DNA from: Actinomucor elegans
Taxonomy: Eukaryota; Mucoromycota; Mucoromycetes; Mucorales; Mucoraceae
Length of the DNA stretch: 64,000 bases
Assembly: GCA_026027325.1 (NCBI GenBank)
Contig: JAMSLZ010000020.1
Location: 186,001-250,000, forward strand
Reading direction: 5' to 3'
Below are positions 24,797 through 36,835 of this stretch, piece by piece. A program made the translations under genes and the position numbers. Each line of letters opens with the position of its first letter. Position 1 is the first letter of the stretch. Under the pieces are notes generated by a model. The model made no database searches and was not told the DNA's origin. It saw nothing but the letters and a program-made list of their open reading frames with translations.

Positions 24797-25647
24797 ATGG
24801 TTGAACATGATCACCACAAGATAAATAGTGCTGAACAAGGTGTCCATAGACCTACTATGCAAAATGATGCTAATCCAATGAGAGTGTTTGACAATGAAAA
24901 AGTAGAAGCGTATGATCAAACCAACATGTCCTTTGAAGACATTGTTGAGGATGATTACGCTACGCCGATAAACACTCAACCTCACCGTGGTTTAAATGCT
25001 CGTCATATCCAAATGATCTCACTTGGTGGTTGTATTGGGTAAAATAAAATAAAAAAATGACAGCTTATAATGTAAATGACATGTTTCTCACGACTTTTTT
25101 TTTTGTAGTACTGGTTTGTTTTTGAACTCTGGTCAAAATATTGCCCTTGTAAGTAGGAAACTCATATGGTGAAATGCTGTATACTAAATAACATATTTAG
25201 GCTGGCCCAGCTGGTGCGTTGATCGCTTACTGTGTTGGTATGTAATTAGTAATAATCAAATCATGTCATGTTTTCTAATAGCTTTTTATAGTTGGTATAA
25301 TGGTAAAAACCTTAGATCAAATGCAGATTAGATATCGTGAGATTTAAATTTGTATAAATATAGGTTTACTGTCTCATGACCTGTCTTGGTGAAATGGCTA
25401 CTTATATGCCTGGTAAATTACACAATAATAGTATAATATTTCCTAAATTAAACGTCTTGCGGTAGTCTCTGGTTCCTTTAATCATTATGCTACTCGATTT
25501 GTGGACCCTGCTTTTGGTTTTGCTCTGGGTTGGAACTATTGGTAAGTCATTTTCAATAGCGTAAATGATTTGAAAACTAATCTTTTCTTTATAGGCTCTC
25601 GGTAAGCTCCTTTTTCTTTGTGTTTAAGAATATATTTGAAGTAATCT

Positions 25648-25682
<35 letters not shown>

Positions 25683-27072
25683 GTGGGCTGTGACAATTGC
25701 TGCCGGTAAATTTTGGATGATTGAACGCATAGCGCACAATATATTTATTTTATTTTATTTTTCTATCAGAAATTTCTGCTGCTGCAACTATTGTTAATTG
25801 GTGGAGACCTATTATGCCTGATCCAGCATGGTCTACTATCTTTATGTTGATCGTTTTAGCCATCAATTTGGTTGGCGTTAGACTCTATGGTGAATTAGAA
25901 TATTGGTTTGCACTACTCAAGATTCTAATTGTCCTGGTCTTCATTATCATTGGTACGATTTCTGAATATAGTAAAAAAAAAAAATATTAACTTTTTTCCA
26001 TAGGTTTGTGTGTCACTACGGGTGGACTTGGAGGAGAAGTCCTTGGTTTCAAATATTGGAATGATCCTGGACCATTCGCTGGCGGTGGACTTGGTACTTT
26101 GAATGTTCTGCTCTCTGCTGGTTTCTCCTTCATGGGTACCGAAATCGTCGGTATCACTGCTGCTGAAGCCAAAAACCCTACCAAGACTGTTCCTCGCGCT
26201 ATTCGTAACACTTTCTGGCGTATCATCTTTTTCTATATTATCACTATTTTCTTGTTGGGTATGTGTCTTCCTTACAATAACCCTGATTTGGCAAATGAGT
26301 CTGGAGATCCAGGAACCGCTTCTTTCACTCTCGTATTCAGTTTAGCCGGTATTGAAGCTGGTGCTCATGTTATTAATGCTGTCATCTTGATCAGTGTCTT
26401 GTCTGCCGCCAATTCTTCGCTTTATACTTGCTCCCGTACTCTTTTGGGTCTCGCTAAAGATGGTAATGCTCCTCGTTGGATGGGCAAGTTGAACAGATGG
26501 GGTGCTCCTTATTGGGCTGTCATCTTTTCTTCTACCATTGGTTTTTGTTGTGTCTTCGCTTCCATTTACAGTGCTTCAGTTGCCTTTGTTTGGTTCTTGA
26601 GTATCACTGCTGTGAGTGGTTTCATCAGTTGGTGGGGTATTGCCGTTGTCCATATCCGTTTCAGACGTGCCTTCAAGGCCCAAGAACGTAGCTTGGAAGA
26701 TTTCCCTTACAAGGCTCTTGCCTATCCATGGTCTGCCATCATTGCTATCATCTTGACAACCTTTATTACATTTGGTCAAGGTAAATCATGTTTATCATGC
26801 ATACATAAGATAGATGCTCATTATATTTTTATATAGGTTATGCTTCTTTCTATCCTGAATTTGATGCTGTTAAATTTGTCACTAGTTACATTGGTCTTAT
26901 CCCCGTTATTGTTTGGTACGTCGGTTACAAGCTTATCAGAAAGTCAAAGGTTGTGCCCATGTTGGAAGTTGACTTTGAAACTGGTCGTGTTACCCATCTT
27001 GATATGGAGAAAGACAAGGAAGCTGATGAATACTTGCCTTGGTGGCGTAAGGCTCTCGCCTGGATTGTGTAA
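24797..27072 (+). CDS. Amino-acid permease (APC superfamily, fungal YAT type)
   Basis: Eleven exons (24797-25038, 25109-25148, 25201-25237, 25292-25302, 25364-25412, 25466-25541, 25595-25601, 25684-25705, 25770-25952, 26004-26780, 26837-27072) join in frame to 559 residues. Family motifs run across the joins: ISLGGCIGTGLFLNSG, AGPAGALIAYC, CLGEMATYMPVSGSF, RFVDPAFGFALGWNYW, then FSFMGTEIVGITAAEAKNP and SAANSSLYTCSRTLLGLA. About twelve membrane segments sit between hydrophilic termini. Its role is proton-coupled amino-acid uptake at the plasma membrane; specificity is not readable. Exon 4 (11 nt) and exon 7 (7 nt) are micro-exons, and leaving either out breaks the frame. A T tract of about 29 bp precedes the exon-8 acceptor. 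Confidence 0.93.
25651..25679 (+). repeat. Long T tract before a splice acceptor
   Basis: About 29 T followed by ACAG form the acceptor of permease intron 7, directly after the 7-nt micro-exon. This looks like an exaggerated polypyrimidine tract. Confidence 0.75.
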
Positions 27073-27247
27073 ATCAAAACTCCCTCAAATTGTATATTAT
27101 TAAACTATTATAATCCCCTTTTTCTTCATACACTATTATAATTATTAAAAAGAGCGCGTATATCTATTACTATCAAATCCATTATTTGTTTATTATCCTC
27201 TGCTTTAGCAGTAAATCGATCAGCTCAAAAAAAAACATTATGCCTGT

Positions 27248-28230
27248 TTACACTGTGTCATCACTAAAGAAATAACTGTGTTAGTAGCATATATCAACTA
27301 AAAGATAGAGTTCACTCACTATATAACGAAAACAAGTTAGTTTTTTACCGCTAGTATATCATGATACTCTCTCTTACCTGAAAAGCCCAAGCGGTTTTCT
27401 TTGGTGATTGTGATGCACCTTTAATATAAAGATCATTATCTGGGGGAAGTTCCTACATTATAGCCAGAAAGAGAGAAATTGAATAGACTGCATACATACT
27501 AAACACAGCTCATACCTTCTTTGTACAACTTGATATCATGGAAATTATCGATAAACAGACATGAGCCACTGTTTGAACGGGTGACCAATCTTTATACAGT
27601 ATATTTAGACAAATGTGCCCATTGGAATAGATCTACAGAGCAGTTAAACCTCTGTTCGCTTCATTACAGAACTTTTTTTTTTATGTTCCTTACGCTTTGA
27701 AAGAGTTCGATTAGCTTGCACTACCTTTTTTAAAAATCGTGTTTTCGATAAAACTTACTGTGGATGAACTGGTACGTAGGGCTTTATAAAAACTACATCG
27801 GGTGCCTCTAAAGGGTATTGAGGCGTAAATCGAAACTATATTGCCATACTTTAATCAGAAAGTTGTAAAATTGAATCTGATCGAACCATACCTCTAGCTT
27901 AAACTCCTCTCCCTTTTAGTTTAAGTGAGCATTTTAGTATTGGTTATATTATTCTGATTGTTTTATTTACCTCATAGATAGTGCCTGAAGCACCTGTTAG
28001 ACGCACTCTCCACCTATTAAAAAGTTGAATGAATCTTTTATATATGTGATAGAGTTGAGTTTTACGAACTTTTTTAGATTCTCAGCTTCCTCTATGACTA
28101 CGCCTTCGGGTGGATTCTTGTTTAGATCTATATTGAAATGAAATTTAATTAATATAATGTTAAGCGAGACACTTCCATCAGTTAAACCTTTCAGTTCCTT
28201 TGTCAGCCTTTTGGTGTAAATAGAAGCCAT
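27248..28230 (-). CDS. Ubiquitin-conjugating enzyme E2, UBE2W type, with two odd splice joins
   Basis: Eight exons (28230-28188, 28127-28070, 28013-27971, 27912-27892, 27835-27759, 27632-27516, 27452-27378, 27263-27248) give about 149 residues: MASIYTKRLTKELK, NPPEGVVIEEAENLKKW, LTGASGTIYEGEEFKLEF, PQYPLEAPDVVF, PVHPH, IYSNGHICLNILYKDWSP with the active-site Cys, SIISMISSC and SPKKTAWAF. Spacing and wording match UBE2W, which attaches ubiquitin to protein N termini. Two joins do not fit canonical splicing. Exon 5 ends CCACA before GTAAGT and exon 6 starts ATCTAT, one base short of a His codon. Exon 7 ends TTTCAG before GTAAGA and exon 8 starts TGATGAC, so canonical joining stops at once although a DDTV tail lies one base out of phase. 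Exon 2 uses an unusual GTTCGT donor. Convergent with the permease gene, 175 bp apart. Confidence 0.78.
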
Positions 28231-30155
28231 AATATGAAAGGGAGTGAAAAAAAAACTTATTCGCGTATTTACGAAAGGGAAAAAAAGAAGCAAAAATGAA
28301 CAGCGGCATAACCGACTCCATTACACCGAAACATACCAGTCACGGAAATCTACTGCAACATATCTTGGTATTATAGCAAGCAATTGCTATAAAACTCATC
28401 AGTTAAATCATAAAACACATGAACATGTAAAATAAAAATTATTATACTGGATATATTTGCATCATGTTGCATTGAAATATTCGTGTACGTTTTACACTAT
28501 TTTACTATCATTAATCGTGTTTTCATATGTACAAAAATACAATAAAAATACCGATGTATACTTTGAAAAAAAAAAACATGGGCTATAGTTTCAAAATCAA
28601 TCATACCCTTCGTTCTAACAAATAAACACAAAGGCATTCACTGCTATACTATGATATTTCTCCAATTTATATTGGCCGTCGGTTATTAAACTCTTACTCT
28701 TCTTTTCTTCTTTGAGCCAGGAATAGAAAATCTGTCATGACCCTTGATCCCCCATTTTAATATCAAACAGTTGCGGGTAGACATGAACAATATGAATAAA
28801 GATTTTAAAGAGCCTGATGAAACATCTAATACCATATAGCCTATTGTATATTTATTTTAGTTATCGTAGGTAAAAGATGGTTTTTTCCGAAAAATTAAAA
28901 GTATAATCGCAACTCGACCCTTTATTTAAAACAAGAGTGTTTTTGCATACTTTTACCCGCTTCAATCATAAACTATATCTTAAAAATACTGTATAAATGC
29001 TGCATCAAAGTAATAAGAGTGTGGGAAAATTGAGATCCTTGAAGTTTTTCTGAAAATGGCCTATTTCTAATTATTTCGCAACCGATTGTCATTTAATGTC
29101 ACAATTGATGATGATTACATGTTCAAGTTAAAACGTTGAATCGATCATATAAACTATTTGGCTAGAATACTATGAACTTATTATATCCCAATGATTATCT
29201 GGTACACGTATGCTGTTCATATAAACTTGATTTAATAATCAATAGATCTCTCAATGATCTCAATTTAAGATCACATCTAATAAGTTGTACTTACTTGGAA
29301 CAAGTTACTCAAACTACTAGAACTATTGCTTAAATGTGGTTCAATCAATATATTATACTAGTCGACTGGCTGTATTAGGACTATATGCTAGTTTTTGTCC
29401 ATCGAGTGCTGTTGAACATCCCAAGTTATGTTGTAAAAGAAAAAAAAACAAGTTAATTAGCTATCGCCCAATGGCAAAAAAAAAAAAAAAGCACAATAAA
29501 ATTAAAAATAACGCATAAAGATACTTGGATGGTTCGTTAAGCTATTAATGCCTGGATCGCACTTGACTTGATGACTGGGGCTTCGTTTAAACTTGATATC
29601 GCAGACCTCTGGCATGTGTTCCACACTCAAAATGAGTTTAGATATTTTATTTATTTTTACTGCATTACCGTTCATAAAGAAATTCATCCATAATTTAGTC
29701 TGTAACTTGTCTAGTAACAATATGCTACTGTCATGCAAATTTTTTGATTGGCTGGATCACAAAAAGGATCAACAATGTAAGAAAGCGGGTTGATCAGCCT
29801 TCGGGATATCGATTATTTAATTTTGTGATGGTCTGGATCATACTGGTATAAAAAGTGTCGTAAAGGAAACGTAACATTAATAAAGGGTTGGCTCGGTATA
29901 TTGTTGTAGTAAAACTATGTCCAAGCCTCTAATGCCTTTATGGCATATGTATGTAATTATATTACACAGGTTAATTTACCAATTGGTTAATACTCCTAAA
30001 AAGTAGACTACAAGTAAAAGCTTTCCAAGCTAAAACTTTGTTCATATTTCGAAATAGGTTGTTCTTGATTAATTATCAAGCTTTTTATTCAAACATTTGA
30101 CTATATACAGTTTTAAAAAGGTTCACTTATAATACTTTTTTTTTTACGTTTCTAT
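28231..30155. other. AT-rich gene-free block
   Basis: No gene is supported. One 170-bp-family copy in orientation B lies near 29242-29292. The rest shows only A/T homopolymers and scattered short frames. Confidence 0.45.
29242..29292 (-). repeat. Degenerate 170-bp-family monomer
   Basis: AATAGATCTCTCAATGATCTC followed by AATTTAAGATCACATCTAATA keeps the order of the orientation-B consensus (AGATCTCTC, GATCTCGG, AAATGTCACATCT), but the second half is not recognisable. Confidence 0.55.
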
Positions 30156-32429
30156 TTACTTTTTCTTCCAGACAGTGTCGCAGACTTTGATTACTTCCCA
30201 CATGGGTCGAACATCATGAACGCGTATGATATTAGCACCACCTGCAACACAAGCAGCGACTGCACCAGCAGTACCAAAGGTTCGCTTTTCAGCCTCAGTC
30301 ACGCCCGTAATGTTACCAATAAATTTTTTGCGACTAATGCCTACCAACGAAGGAAGACCTCGTAACAAAGAATCTTGTCCCTGGGACATATCGCCTAAAT
30401 GACGCAACAGTTCAAAGTCTTGACCAGGGGTCTTGGCGAATCCAACACCTGGATCGACAATGATATTCCAACGGTGAACACCTGCAGCAATTGCTTTTTG
30501 CACCAAGACGTGTAATACATGAGATACATCATCCACCACATCGTCGTTTTCGTAAGTAGTGTTCTCTTGAGACATCATGGTTTGCGCATCTCCGCGCATA
30601 TGCATCAAACAGACAGGTACATTACAGTCTGCCATCACTTTGAGCATGTTGGGGTCGCGAGAACCTCCGCTGATATCGTTGATCAAATCAGCGCCTGCCT
30701 TGACTGCAGCTTCAGCAACTGAGGCACGGAACGTGTCAATAGAAATAGGTAAATCAAACCCACTCTCACGTAATTTAGTAATGATAGGAACGACACGGCG
30801 AATTTCTTCTTCCTCTGGAAACGTATCATCCGCACCAGGACGAGTAGACATACCGCCAATGTCAATGATATCAGCGCCTTCTTCTTTCATACGCCAAGCA
30901 GCAGCAGTAGCAGCATCTATATCGCAGTGCTTTCCTCCGTCTGAGAAACTATCGGGTGTAGCATTCAAGATACCCATGATATAGGTCTTATCATCCCAAC
31001 GCCAGAGCTTGTTCTTTTGGATAGGCATCACCTTGTCAATCTTGAGAGGTCCCTCGGCGCTTTCAGCGGTCACTTTTAACAACTGAGATAAAAGTTGGCC
31101 ATTGGTTTTAAAGAGTCGTGGATGCTCCATATCGCGAGCAATGTCACAGAGAGGCCATAACACAAACTCGCGTTCTTGGATTGACTTGTGAGGAATGATC
31201 AGCTTTTCACCCTCATTCAAGACGAGATCATCATAGAACAAGATATCGAGATCAATAGGACGAGGTCCATTGCGGAAACTTGGAAGGCGACCCAACGCAC
31301 TTTCAGCATCTTTGAGTTTAGCCAACAAAACAAGAGGTTCCAAACAGGTAGCAATTTTGCAAACACCATTCAAAAAAGCAGGTTGTTCAGTATAATACAT
31401 GGGTGGTGTTTCATACAAGAAGCTGGTATCAAGCACAACACTACTGCATTCAGTTTCTAGTAATCCAAAGGCCTTATTGATATTATCAACACGATCACCC
31501 ACGTTGGATCCAAAGGCGATATAAGCAGTATGGGTATAACCAGCAGGAATTTCTTTACTAAAATTGAGTTTACCGGCATAATGAATGAATTTTTGACCTG
31601 TTTTCTCTTCTGCTTCAATCATCTGCTTCAACCAGACACGATCTCGGACTACTTCGATACCAGAACAGTCAGCAAATAAGATAGCGCTTGGCTTTTCAAC
31701 GCGTACGGCGATCTTGTTCACATGACACTTTTCAAGTGCTAAGCGAGCCACTGTGACGCCAAATGCTTCAATGGTTTTGTAACCTGAGGCTTCAATATGA
31801 CGGGTCAGCGTACGTACAATAGTACGCAGATTGTGCGATTTATTCTGATCCACATCAGCCAAGATGTATTTACCATAAGGCAAAGAAGAAGGATACACCT
31901 TTAAATTGATTACGACCACTTGTTTTTCCTCACGTTCCCATGGATTGACACCCACAATCGTATGAAGACGTAAATCACGCACAAAGATCTCATCTGCCAC
32001 GCCCAACCCAGATACTTCACCCGTTGTCTCTACTACATCTTCCTCACAATCCTTGTAGTCTTCTATAGCGCGTGTTAATTTGACACCAGAAGCAGCAGCA
32101 TGCAATAATGCCTTGGGTTGTTCTACTGTGACTTGAGTACGAGCAGCGCCAAACTGGACACAGCACAACTTTACCACAGCATGTGCTAGGCCTTCTAAAG
32201 ACTGAAAAGTACGCGTCTCTGCCAATTTGGTGATGGCCTTGGTAACATGGCCATAGTGAATGGTGTTGGTGACATGGTCGGTATTGCCAGCGTCAGTAAT
32301 ATCCGTATAAATTTCCACAGAGATAACCACAGGTTGCGACTTGAGTCTTTGCCAGGCTTCAACACCGGCAACGTTCTTAAGGACCAAGTTCTTGATTAGA
32401 ATCTTGTCGTACTGCTTTTCTTCTTCCAT
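30156..32429 (-). CDS. FOL1: Trifunctional folate synthesis protein (DHNA, HPPK, DHPS)
   Basis: A single open frame of 757 residues with the fungal FOL1 order. Two dihydroneopterin aldolase repeats (about 6-125 and 146-265) are followed by hydroxymethyl-dihydropterin pyrophosphokinase (about 300-435: TAYIAFGSNVGDR, GPRPIDLDILFYD, IPHKSIQEREFVLWPL). Dihydropteroate synthase follows (about 482-752: GILNATPDSFSDGG, DIGGMSTRPGA, INDISGG, DPGVGFAKT, GISRKKFIG, RVHDV). These are consecutive steps from dihydroneopterin to dihydropteroate; the last is the sulfonamide target. The start is the first ATG after a TA-rich leader, and length is in the normal range. No intron is needed, in contrast to most genes in this window. 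Confidence 0.97.
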   Translation of the reverse strand: MEEEKQYDKILIKNLVLKNVAGVEAWQRLKSQPVVISVEIYTDITDAGNTDHVTNTIHYGHVTKAITKLAETRTFQSLEGLAHAVVKLCCVQFGAARTQVTVEQPKALLHAAASGVKLTRAIEDYKDCEEDVVETTGEVSGLGVADEIFVRDLRLHTIVGVNPWEREEKQVVVINLKVYPSSLPYGKYILADVDQNKSHNLRTIVRTLTRHIEASGYKTIEAFGVTVARLALEKCHVNKIAVRVEKPSAILFADCSGIEVVRDRVWLKQMIEAEEKTGQKFIHYAGKLNFSKEIPAGYTHTAYIAFGSNVGDRVDNINKAFGLLETECSSVVLDTSFLYETPPMYYTEQPAFLNGVCKIATCLEPLVLLAKLKDAESALGRLPSFRNGPRPIDLDILFYDDLVLNEGEKLIIPHKSIQEREFVLWPLCDIARDMEHPRLFKTNGQLLSQLLKVTAESAEGPLKIDKVMPIQKNKLWRWDDKTYIMGILNATPDSFSDGGKHCDIDAATAAAWRMKEEGADIIDIGGMSTRPGADDTFPEEEEIRRVVPIITKLRESGFDLPISIDTFRASVAEAAVKAGADLINDISGGSRDPNMLKVMADCNVPVCLMHMRGDAQTMMSQENTTYENDDVVDDVSHVLHVLVQKAIAAGVHRWNIIVDPGVGFAKTPGQDFELLRHLGDMSQGQDSLLRGLPSLVGISRKKFIGNITGVTEAEKRTFGTAGAVAACVAGGANIIRVHDVRPMWEVIKVCDTVWKKK

Positions 32430-34716
32430 ACTTTTAAGATATATATATATATATATAAAAAAGAGATGCGAAAAAAAAAAGCCCAGTCATTTAAATATGA
32501 GCTGTGTGACTTGGACGGAGAACCAGCCAATGGATGTTTACTAGAGATCGATTTTGCGCAATTCTAATATCTTGCTGGTTGTTATTGGTTGCTTAGTCTA
32601 CTTATAATTTATGCGACTTGATCGAAAAAGAATTTGATCTTAAATTTCACTTGATTTGGGTACGTTCTTTCCATAGTCATTTAATTATCCTTGCTATTAA
32701 AGTTGTGTACTATACAAAAAACAAAAGGGTGGACACATTTGTTAGATGATTCAGCCTTTTTTTATCCTAGTTGACGGGATAACAAAAAAAAAAAAAAAAA
32801 AAGATGAGATCCATTAATGTTACATGCAGAAAATTGAAACATCGATGTCCCTAGTACAACTCAAATATTTAGAGAGAAAAGAAAATCAATCCGTGAAATA
32901 ATTTAAAGTTTTTTTTTTTTGTTTGTAATTGATGAAGAAGGAAATTATAGCCCAATAGCTGTCAGAATACCAGGGAAAATAGCAATGAAAGACGCGTTTC
33001 AAAGCGATCATGTACGTTCTAAATCTTGAATGAATCGTGCTTGCTTCTTTAAAACTCCTACTGTTCCCAGCTGAATGTGAGGTAGTGATACCAACAGAGG
33101 AACATACCTTGATCTGATGAAATCAAAAAATTCGAGGACTACTTTGATTGAACTAAAAGCATAACAACAAGGAGCTATCATTTGGTAAAATAATAAGATT
33201 ATCAATGTATAATGTATAAAAGTTAATTGTGTGGTTGAATAGATCTTGGTTATTAATGAATGCAGTAACTCATTCCGAACAATGGAATACTAAATACGAC
33301 ATTGGATCGGGATTGACCGAGATCTTGTGTTCCATGCTAATTTTTAAGTTGTAGTATATCAACTCAATGACGCTACTTTATTGTAGTATATACATACTAT
33401 TTTCCTTATCAAGAGCTATCTTCAAGTAAGTTTTCTTTTATTAAAGGAACTCTTAATGGAGTCTTGATAATCACCAGGACAAAGTTTACGTTCTTTACAG
33501 ATATTACTATGGAGTAGGTCCTCGTTAATATAGATAGAATAACCACTCTGACCACTGAGAGTATGTTATAGCACTATTTGTCGTCGGGCAATGATAAATG
33601 GGATCATTACGATACAGGACTTCCATTTGCGTTTGTATCATATACTTTTAGTTTGTATTTATAATAAAATGTCCTTAACCAAAACGTTTATTATATAGTT
33701 ACAGAAGCTTATTCTGAGCAGATTCTTTTACCTGTCAGATGCAGCATTGAATTTGGATGGGTTGAGAGATCTACTAATTCTCATGTCACATTATGAAATA
33801 CATGCCAATCATGAATGTGTATTATGATGTAGTCATCGTTGAACTAGAATCAAACAATAGTTTGAATGGATATAATAATTTATTTTGAGCATATAATACG
33901 TGATAAATGCGACATTAAACTGAAATCAGTCGATCAATGTATTATTATAAAAGGATATTTTCTTGGATTTAATTTTTTGGGATGCAAAGACAATGTTTTT
34001 AAAATTAGCTTTTAATATTTTAGATTTGGCATATAAATTTATGTTCAACTAAAAACAACATTGCGCTATAGCGAACAATTGACAGCTTGATATCAGTGTG
34101 TTATAGGGCGCCTGACTATCTTTTGGCGATATATATTTTGCATAATCATAAAAATAAAAACTTTGCTTTAAAAGGCAAAAAAAAAAAAATTCTATATCAT
34201 CAGAACTATCTAGTGCCTTCAAATTTTTCTATAATATCGCAAAAGTTTAGTTGTTGGAAATAATATGTTTTATTTTATTTATATCCTGGACTTCAAGTAA
34301 GCATCTTGGCTAAACGTTTATGTGGAAGCATATGAAGGTTTTTATCGAAAATATAAATGGTCAATTGCTGAGATCTTGTTCGCGGCTTTCAATTGGGTAT
34401 CGCTGATTAAACAGTATGATTTTTTAAGAGATACTTTTTTGCGACTTTCTTTTAGACTACTTTAATGCAGTTTTTATATGGTATAATGGCTGTTACATCT
34501 TAAATATACTTTAATAAAATTTGTAAAGGATTTGTTTGCGCATCGAATGATGTTAAATTAGATTATGTTTCTTATTGAATTACGAAATTAAGCTTGGTTT
34601 TAACCTCAATACACAGTGTATGTAACAGTAGGCCCGTAACACATAGATAAAGATGGATTTTGTTTCCTTTTTTTTTTCTAGTGTTTTTTTCCTTTTTCCC
34701 CTCGTAATATACTAAT
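32430..34716. other. Gene-free AT-rich block with satellite relics
   Basis: No gene is supported. It contains the promoter side of FOL1 (with a TA microsatellite at about 32437-32457), an A tract near 32784, and 170-bp-family copies near 33258-33332 and 33900-33940. Confidence 0.45.
33258..33332 (+). repeat. 170-bp-family monomer, orientation A
   Basis: AATGCAGTAACTCATTCCGAAC, then ATACTAAATACGACATTGGATCGGG and GACCGAGATCTTG, follow the complete landmark order of the family in orientation A. Confidence 0.65.
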
Positions 34717-35001
34717 ATGAGTCCCTATACTGGTAGAGATATCGCGCTTTTTATCATTGCATTCTTTTTTCCCCCAGCTGCTGTCGGTATCAAGACTGGA
34801 TGTGGTGTTGATTTATTGATAAACATTTGTCTTTGCGCTCTTGGCGCCATTCCAGGTATCATTCATGGTTTCTACATTGTTCACAAGTACAATGAAAACA
34901 TTGAAGACATTGAAACTGGTGGGCTTCACTATGAAAGAGTTCCAGTTGAAGATCCTTCTAGAGTCGCTTATGGTTCCACTCGTCCTAATAACAATAGTTA
35001 G
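34717..35001 (+). CDS. PMP3: Pmp3/UPF0057 small plasma-membrane proteolipid
   Basis: A single exon of 94 residues. It has two hydrophobic helices (about 8-24 and 30-53) joined by a short loop, with the family signature FFFPPAAVGIKTGCGVDLLINICL followed by LGAIPGIIHGFYIV. Members influence membrane potential and cation tolerance at the plasma membrane and are often stress-induced. The hydrophilic tail of about 40 residues, with acidic and polar residues, makes it longer than the roughly 55-residue yeast protein but within the fungal range. The start is supported by the conserved N-terminal spacing. An A tract of about 30 bp follows within 60 bp of the stop. Confidence 0.92.
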   Translation: MSPYTGRDIALFIIAFFFPPAAVGIKTGCGVDLLINICLCALGAIPGIIHGFYIVHKYNENIEDIETGGLHYERVPVEDPSRVAYGSTRPNNNS

Positions 35002-35052
35002 CTAAATAGAGATTTTCATGCAGTAGGCTTGGCTTCAGACTCTTGGCTGAAA

Positions 35053-35087
<35 letters not shown>

Positions 35088-35633
35088 TAGGGCACGTGCA
35101 GTCTAAAATCTAACGGACAATTAAATATTGAAAGGCAATAAAAGAGTTTTTGTTTCAAGGCAATCCGTCCGTTTTGTTTTATTCAAAAACGCGCTTTTTG
35201 CTTGTAAAAACTTGTTTGAGTAATAATAGCTTGAGAAAAACACGTAAACTATGGTCATTTCCCTTTGAAAAAGCGGCCGATACTCCCGGCCTGGATACTG
35301 CAGTACACTATCTTCTGGTGAGGCAAGTTGGAATTTGTTGAAAGCAACTATTCGAAAGACAAGATAACCTATTTCATAAGCTGTGTATTAAGCTAGATAG
35401 CGAATTGTGTTTTATAACCTGCTTATTCAAACTACCGTTTTAAAGATATTCAAGGTCCTGTTTGAAACATCGATGCGTAGTGATTATCCGCAGTGATTCA
35501 ATTTGATTCGTATCTAGACTACATAAAAAAAACAAATTCTACCAAGACGTGGTACAAATATTTTTTTTTATAAAAAAAAAAGATATATATTCAACTTGTG
35601 AACACGCGCTTATTTCGGTCATTAGTAAGATAT

Positions 35634-35670
<37 letters not shown>

Positions 35671-35839
35671 GGACCCAACACCCTTCTATAAGCAAACGCG
35701 AGATTTCATATTCCGCGACGCGCTCGACGCGGATATTCTCGAACCGTTTTTTTTAAAAAAAATAAAAAGACAAAGATCAAAAAAGCATTAGAAACTTAGT
35801 TTCTCTTTCTTCTTTACCTCATCAATTTAATTTTCCATT
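35002..35839. other. Spacer with long A and T tracts
   Basis: No gene is supported. It holds an A tract near 35054-35083 and a T tract of about 31 bp at 35636-35666. The last 170 bp should be the promoter of the next gene. Confidence 0.5.
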
Positions 35840-36835
35840 ATGCTTTGTAACAATAGTAGCGATTATTTGTCGGATAATGTATATGTCAATAACTTGAATC
35901 CAGATGTACTAAAAGTAAGCTTACACAAACAATCACAGTGGATTTCCAGTGTTTATTTACTCTCTATACAATAGCATGTCGAGTCTTTAAGGACGCGATT
36001 AGGTTTCGCCCGCTTTAAGCTTCACAATGGCTGGGAGAACAATACCTTGGGTGATGTAGAATGCTTTTGGAAAAAGAGACAAAAGCAATTAATCAAAGAA
36101 ATCCCTATACCTCGTTTCACTCAACAAGACATCATTGATAAACGATCTTATATACCCGCTTCTGGTGCTCGACAAGCAAAAGTTCGACGTTCAAAGCCAT
36201 TTAAACGCTCATTATCCATTTCTACTCAAATACAACCAAATTCATCACAACAAAAAGTACGGCGCAAAAGCCATCCACCTCCTTATACCGAGGATGGTAA
36301 CGATTCTTCTTCTTCTTCTTGTGAGTTCTCGTTACCTCACCTCCAACAGCATCGGAATTTTTTGCATCATTATGAAAAAGAAGACTGGGCCACAAAAACA
36401 CCAAATGGCCTATCATTATCCAATAACAAAAACCATTCTGTATCGTCCTTTGATGAGTCTTGCGTACCTTCAGACTTGAACGGAGAACCTTCTATTATAA
36501 AAAATTCACTGGACTTCTTGTCTTATGCAATTGCTATCACGGAAAAGAAACAAGAAGAATCAGATAATCATTATGATCGTGCAAGACAAAATAGCGATTG
36601 TTTGATCGAAGCACCCACGCTGCTCGAGGATGATGACCAAGAAGAGGATCCAGATACAGATATTAACCCTGCAGATGATGTGAGTCCAGACTGGACAAGG
36701 ACGAGCCAGTTACGGCTGTCTTTATCGGTGCCTAATCAGCTAGTGGAAGATAATTCAAATTGCTCATCGCCTGTATCTGCTACAGATGCTGCTGCTCGAG
36801 CGATGATGATGTTTGTACAGAGAGAGCAAAACTAA
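35840..36835 (+). CDS. Putative Whi5/Nrm1-like cell-cycle transcription regulator
   Basis: Two exons (35840-35914, 35975-36835) join in frame to 311 residues. The only recognisable block is at about 25-60: HVESLRTRLGFARFKLHNGWENNTL then GDVE. It resembles the short conserved Whi5/Nrm1 region that contacts SBF/MBF cell-cycle factors. The rest is low-complexity: a basic patch (RQAKVRRSKPFKRS, about 95-108), Ser-rich and acidic stretches and TP/SP sites that could be kinase targets. The assignment rests on one motif and is tentative. It could be another small nuclear protein sharing that helix. The start was chosen as the first ATG of the leader exon. Confidence 0.6.
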
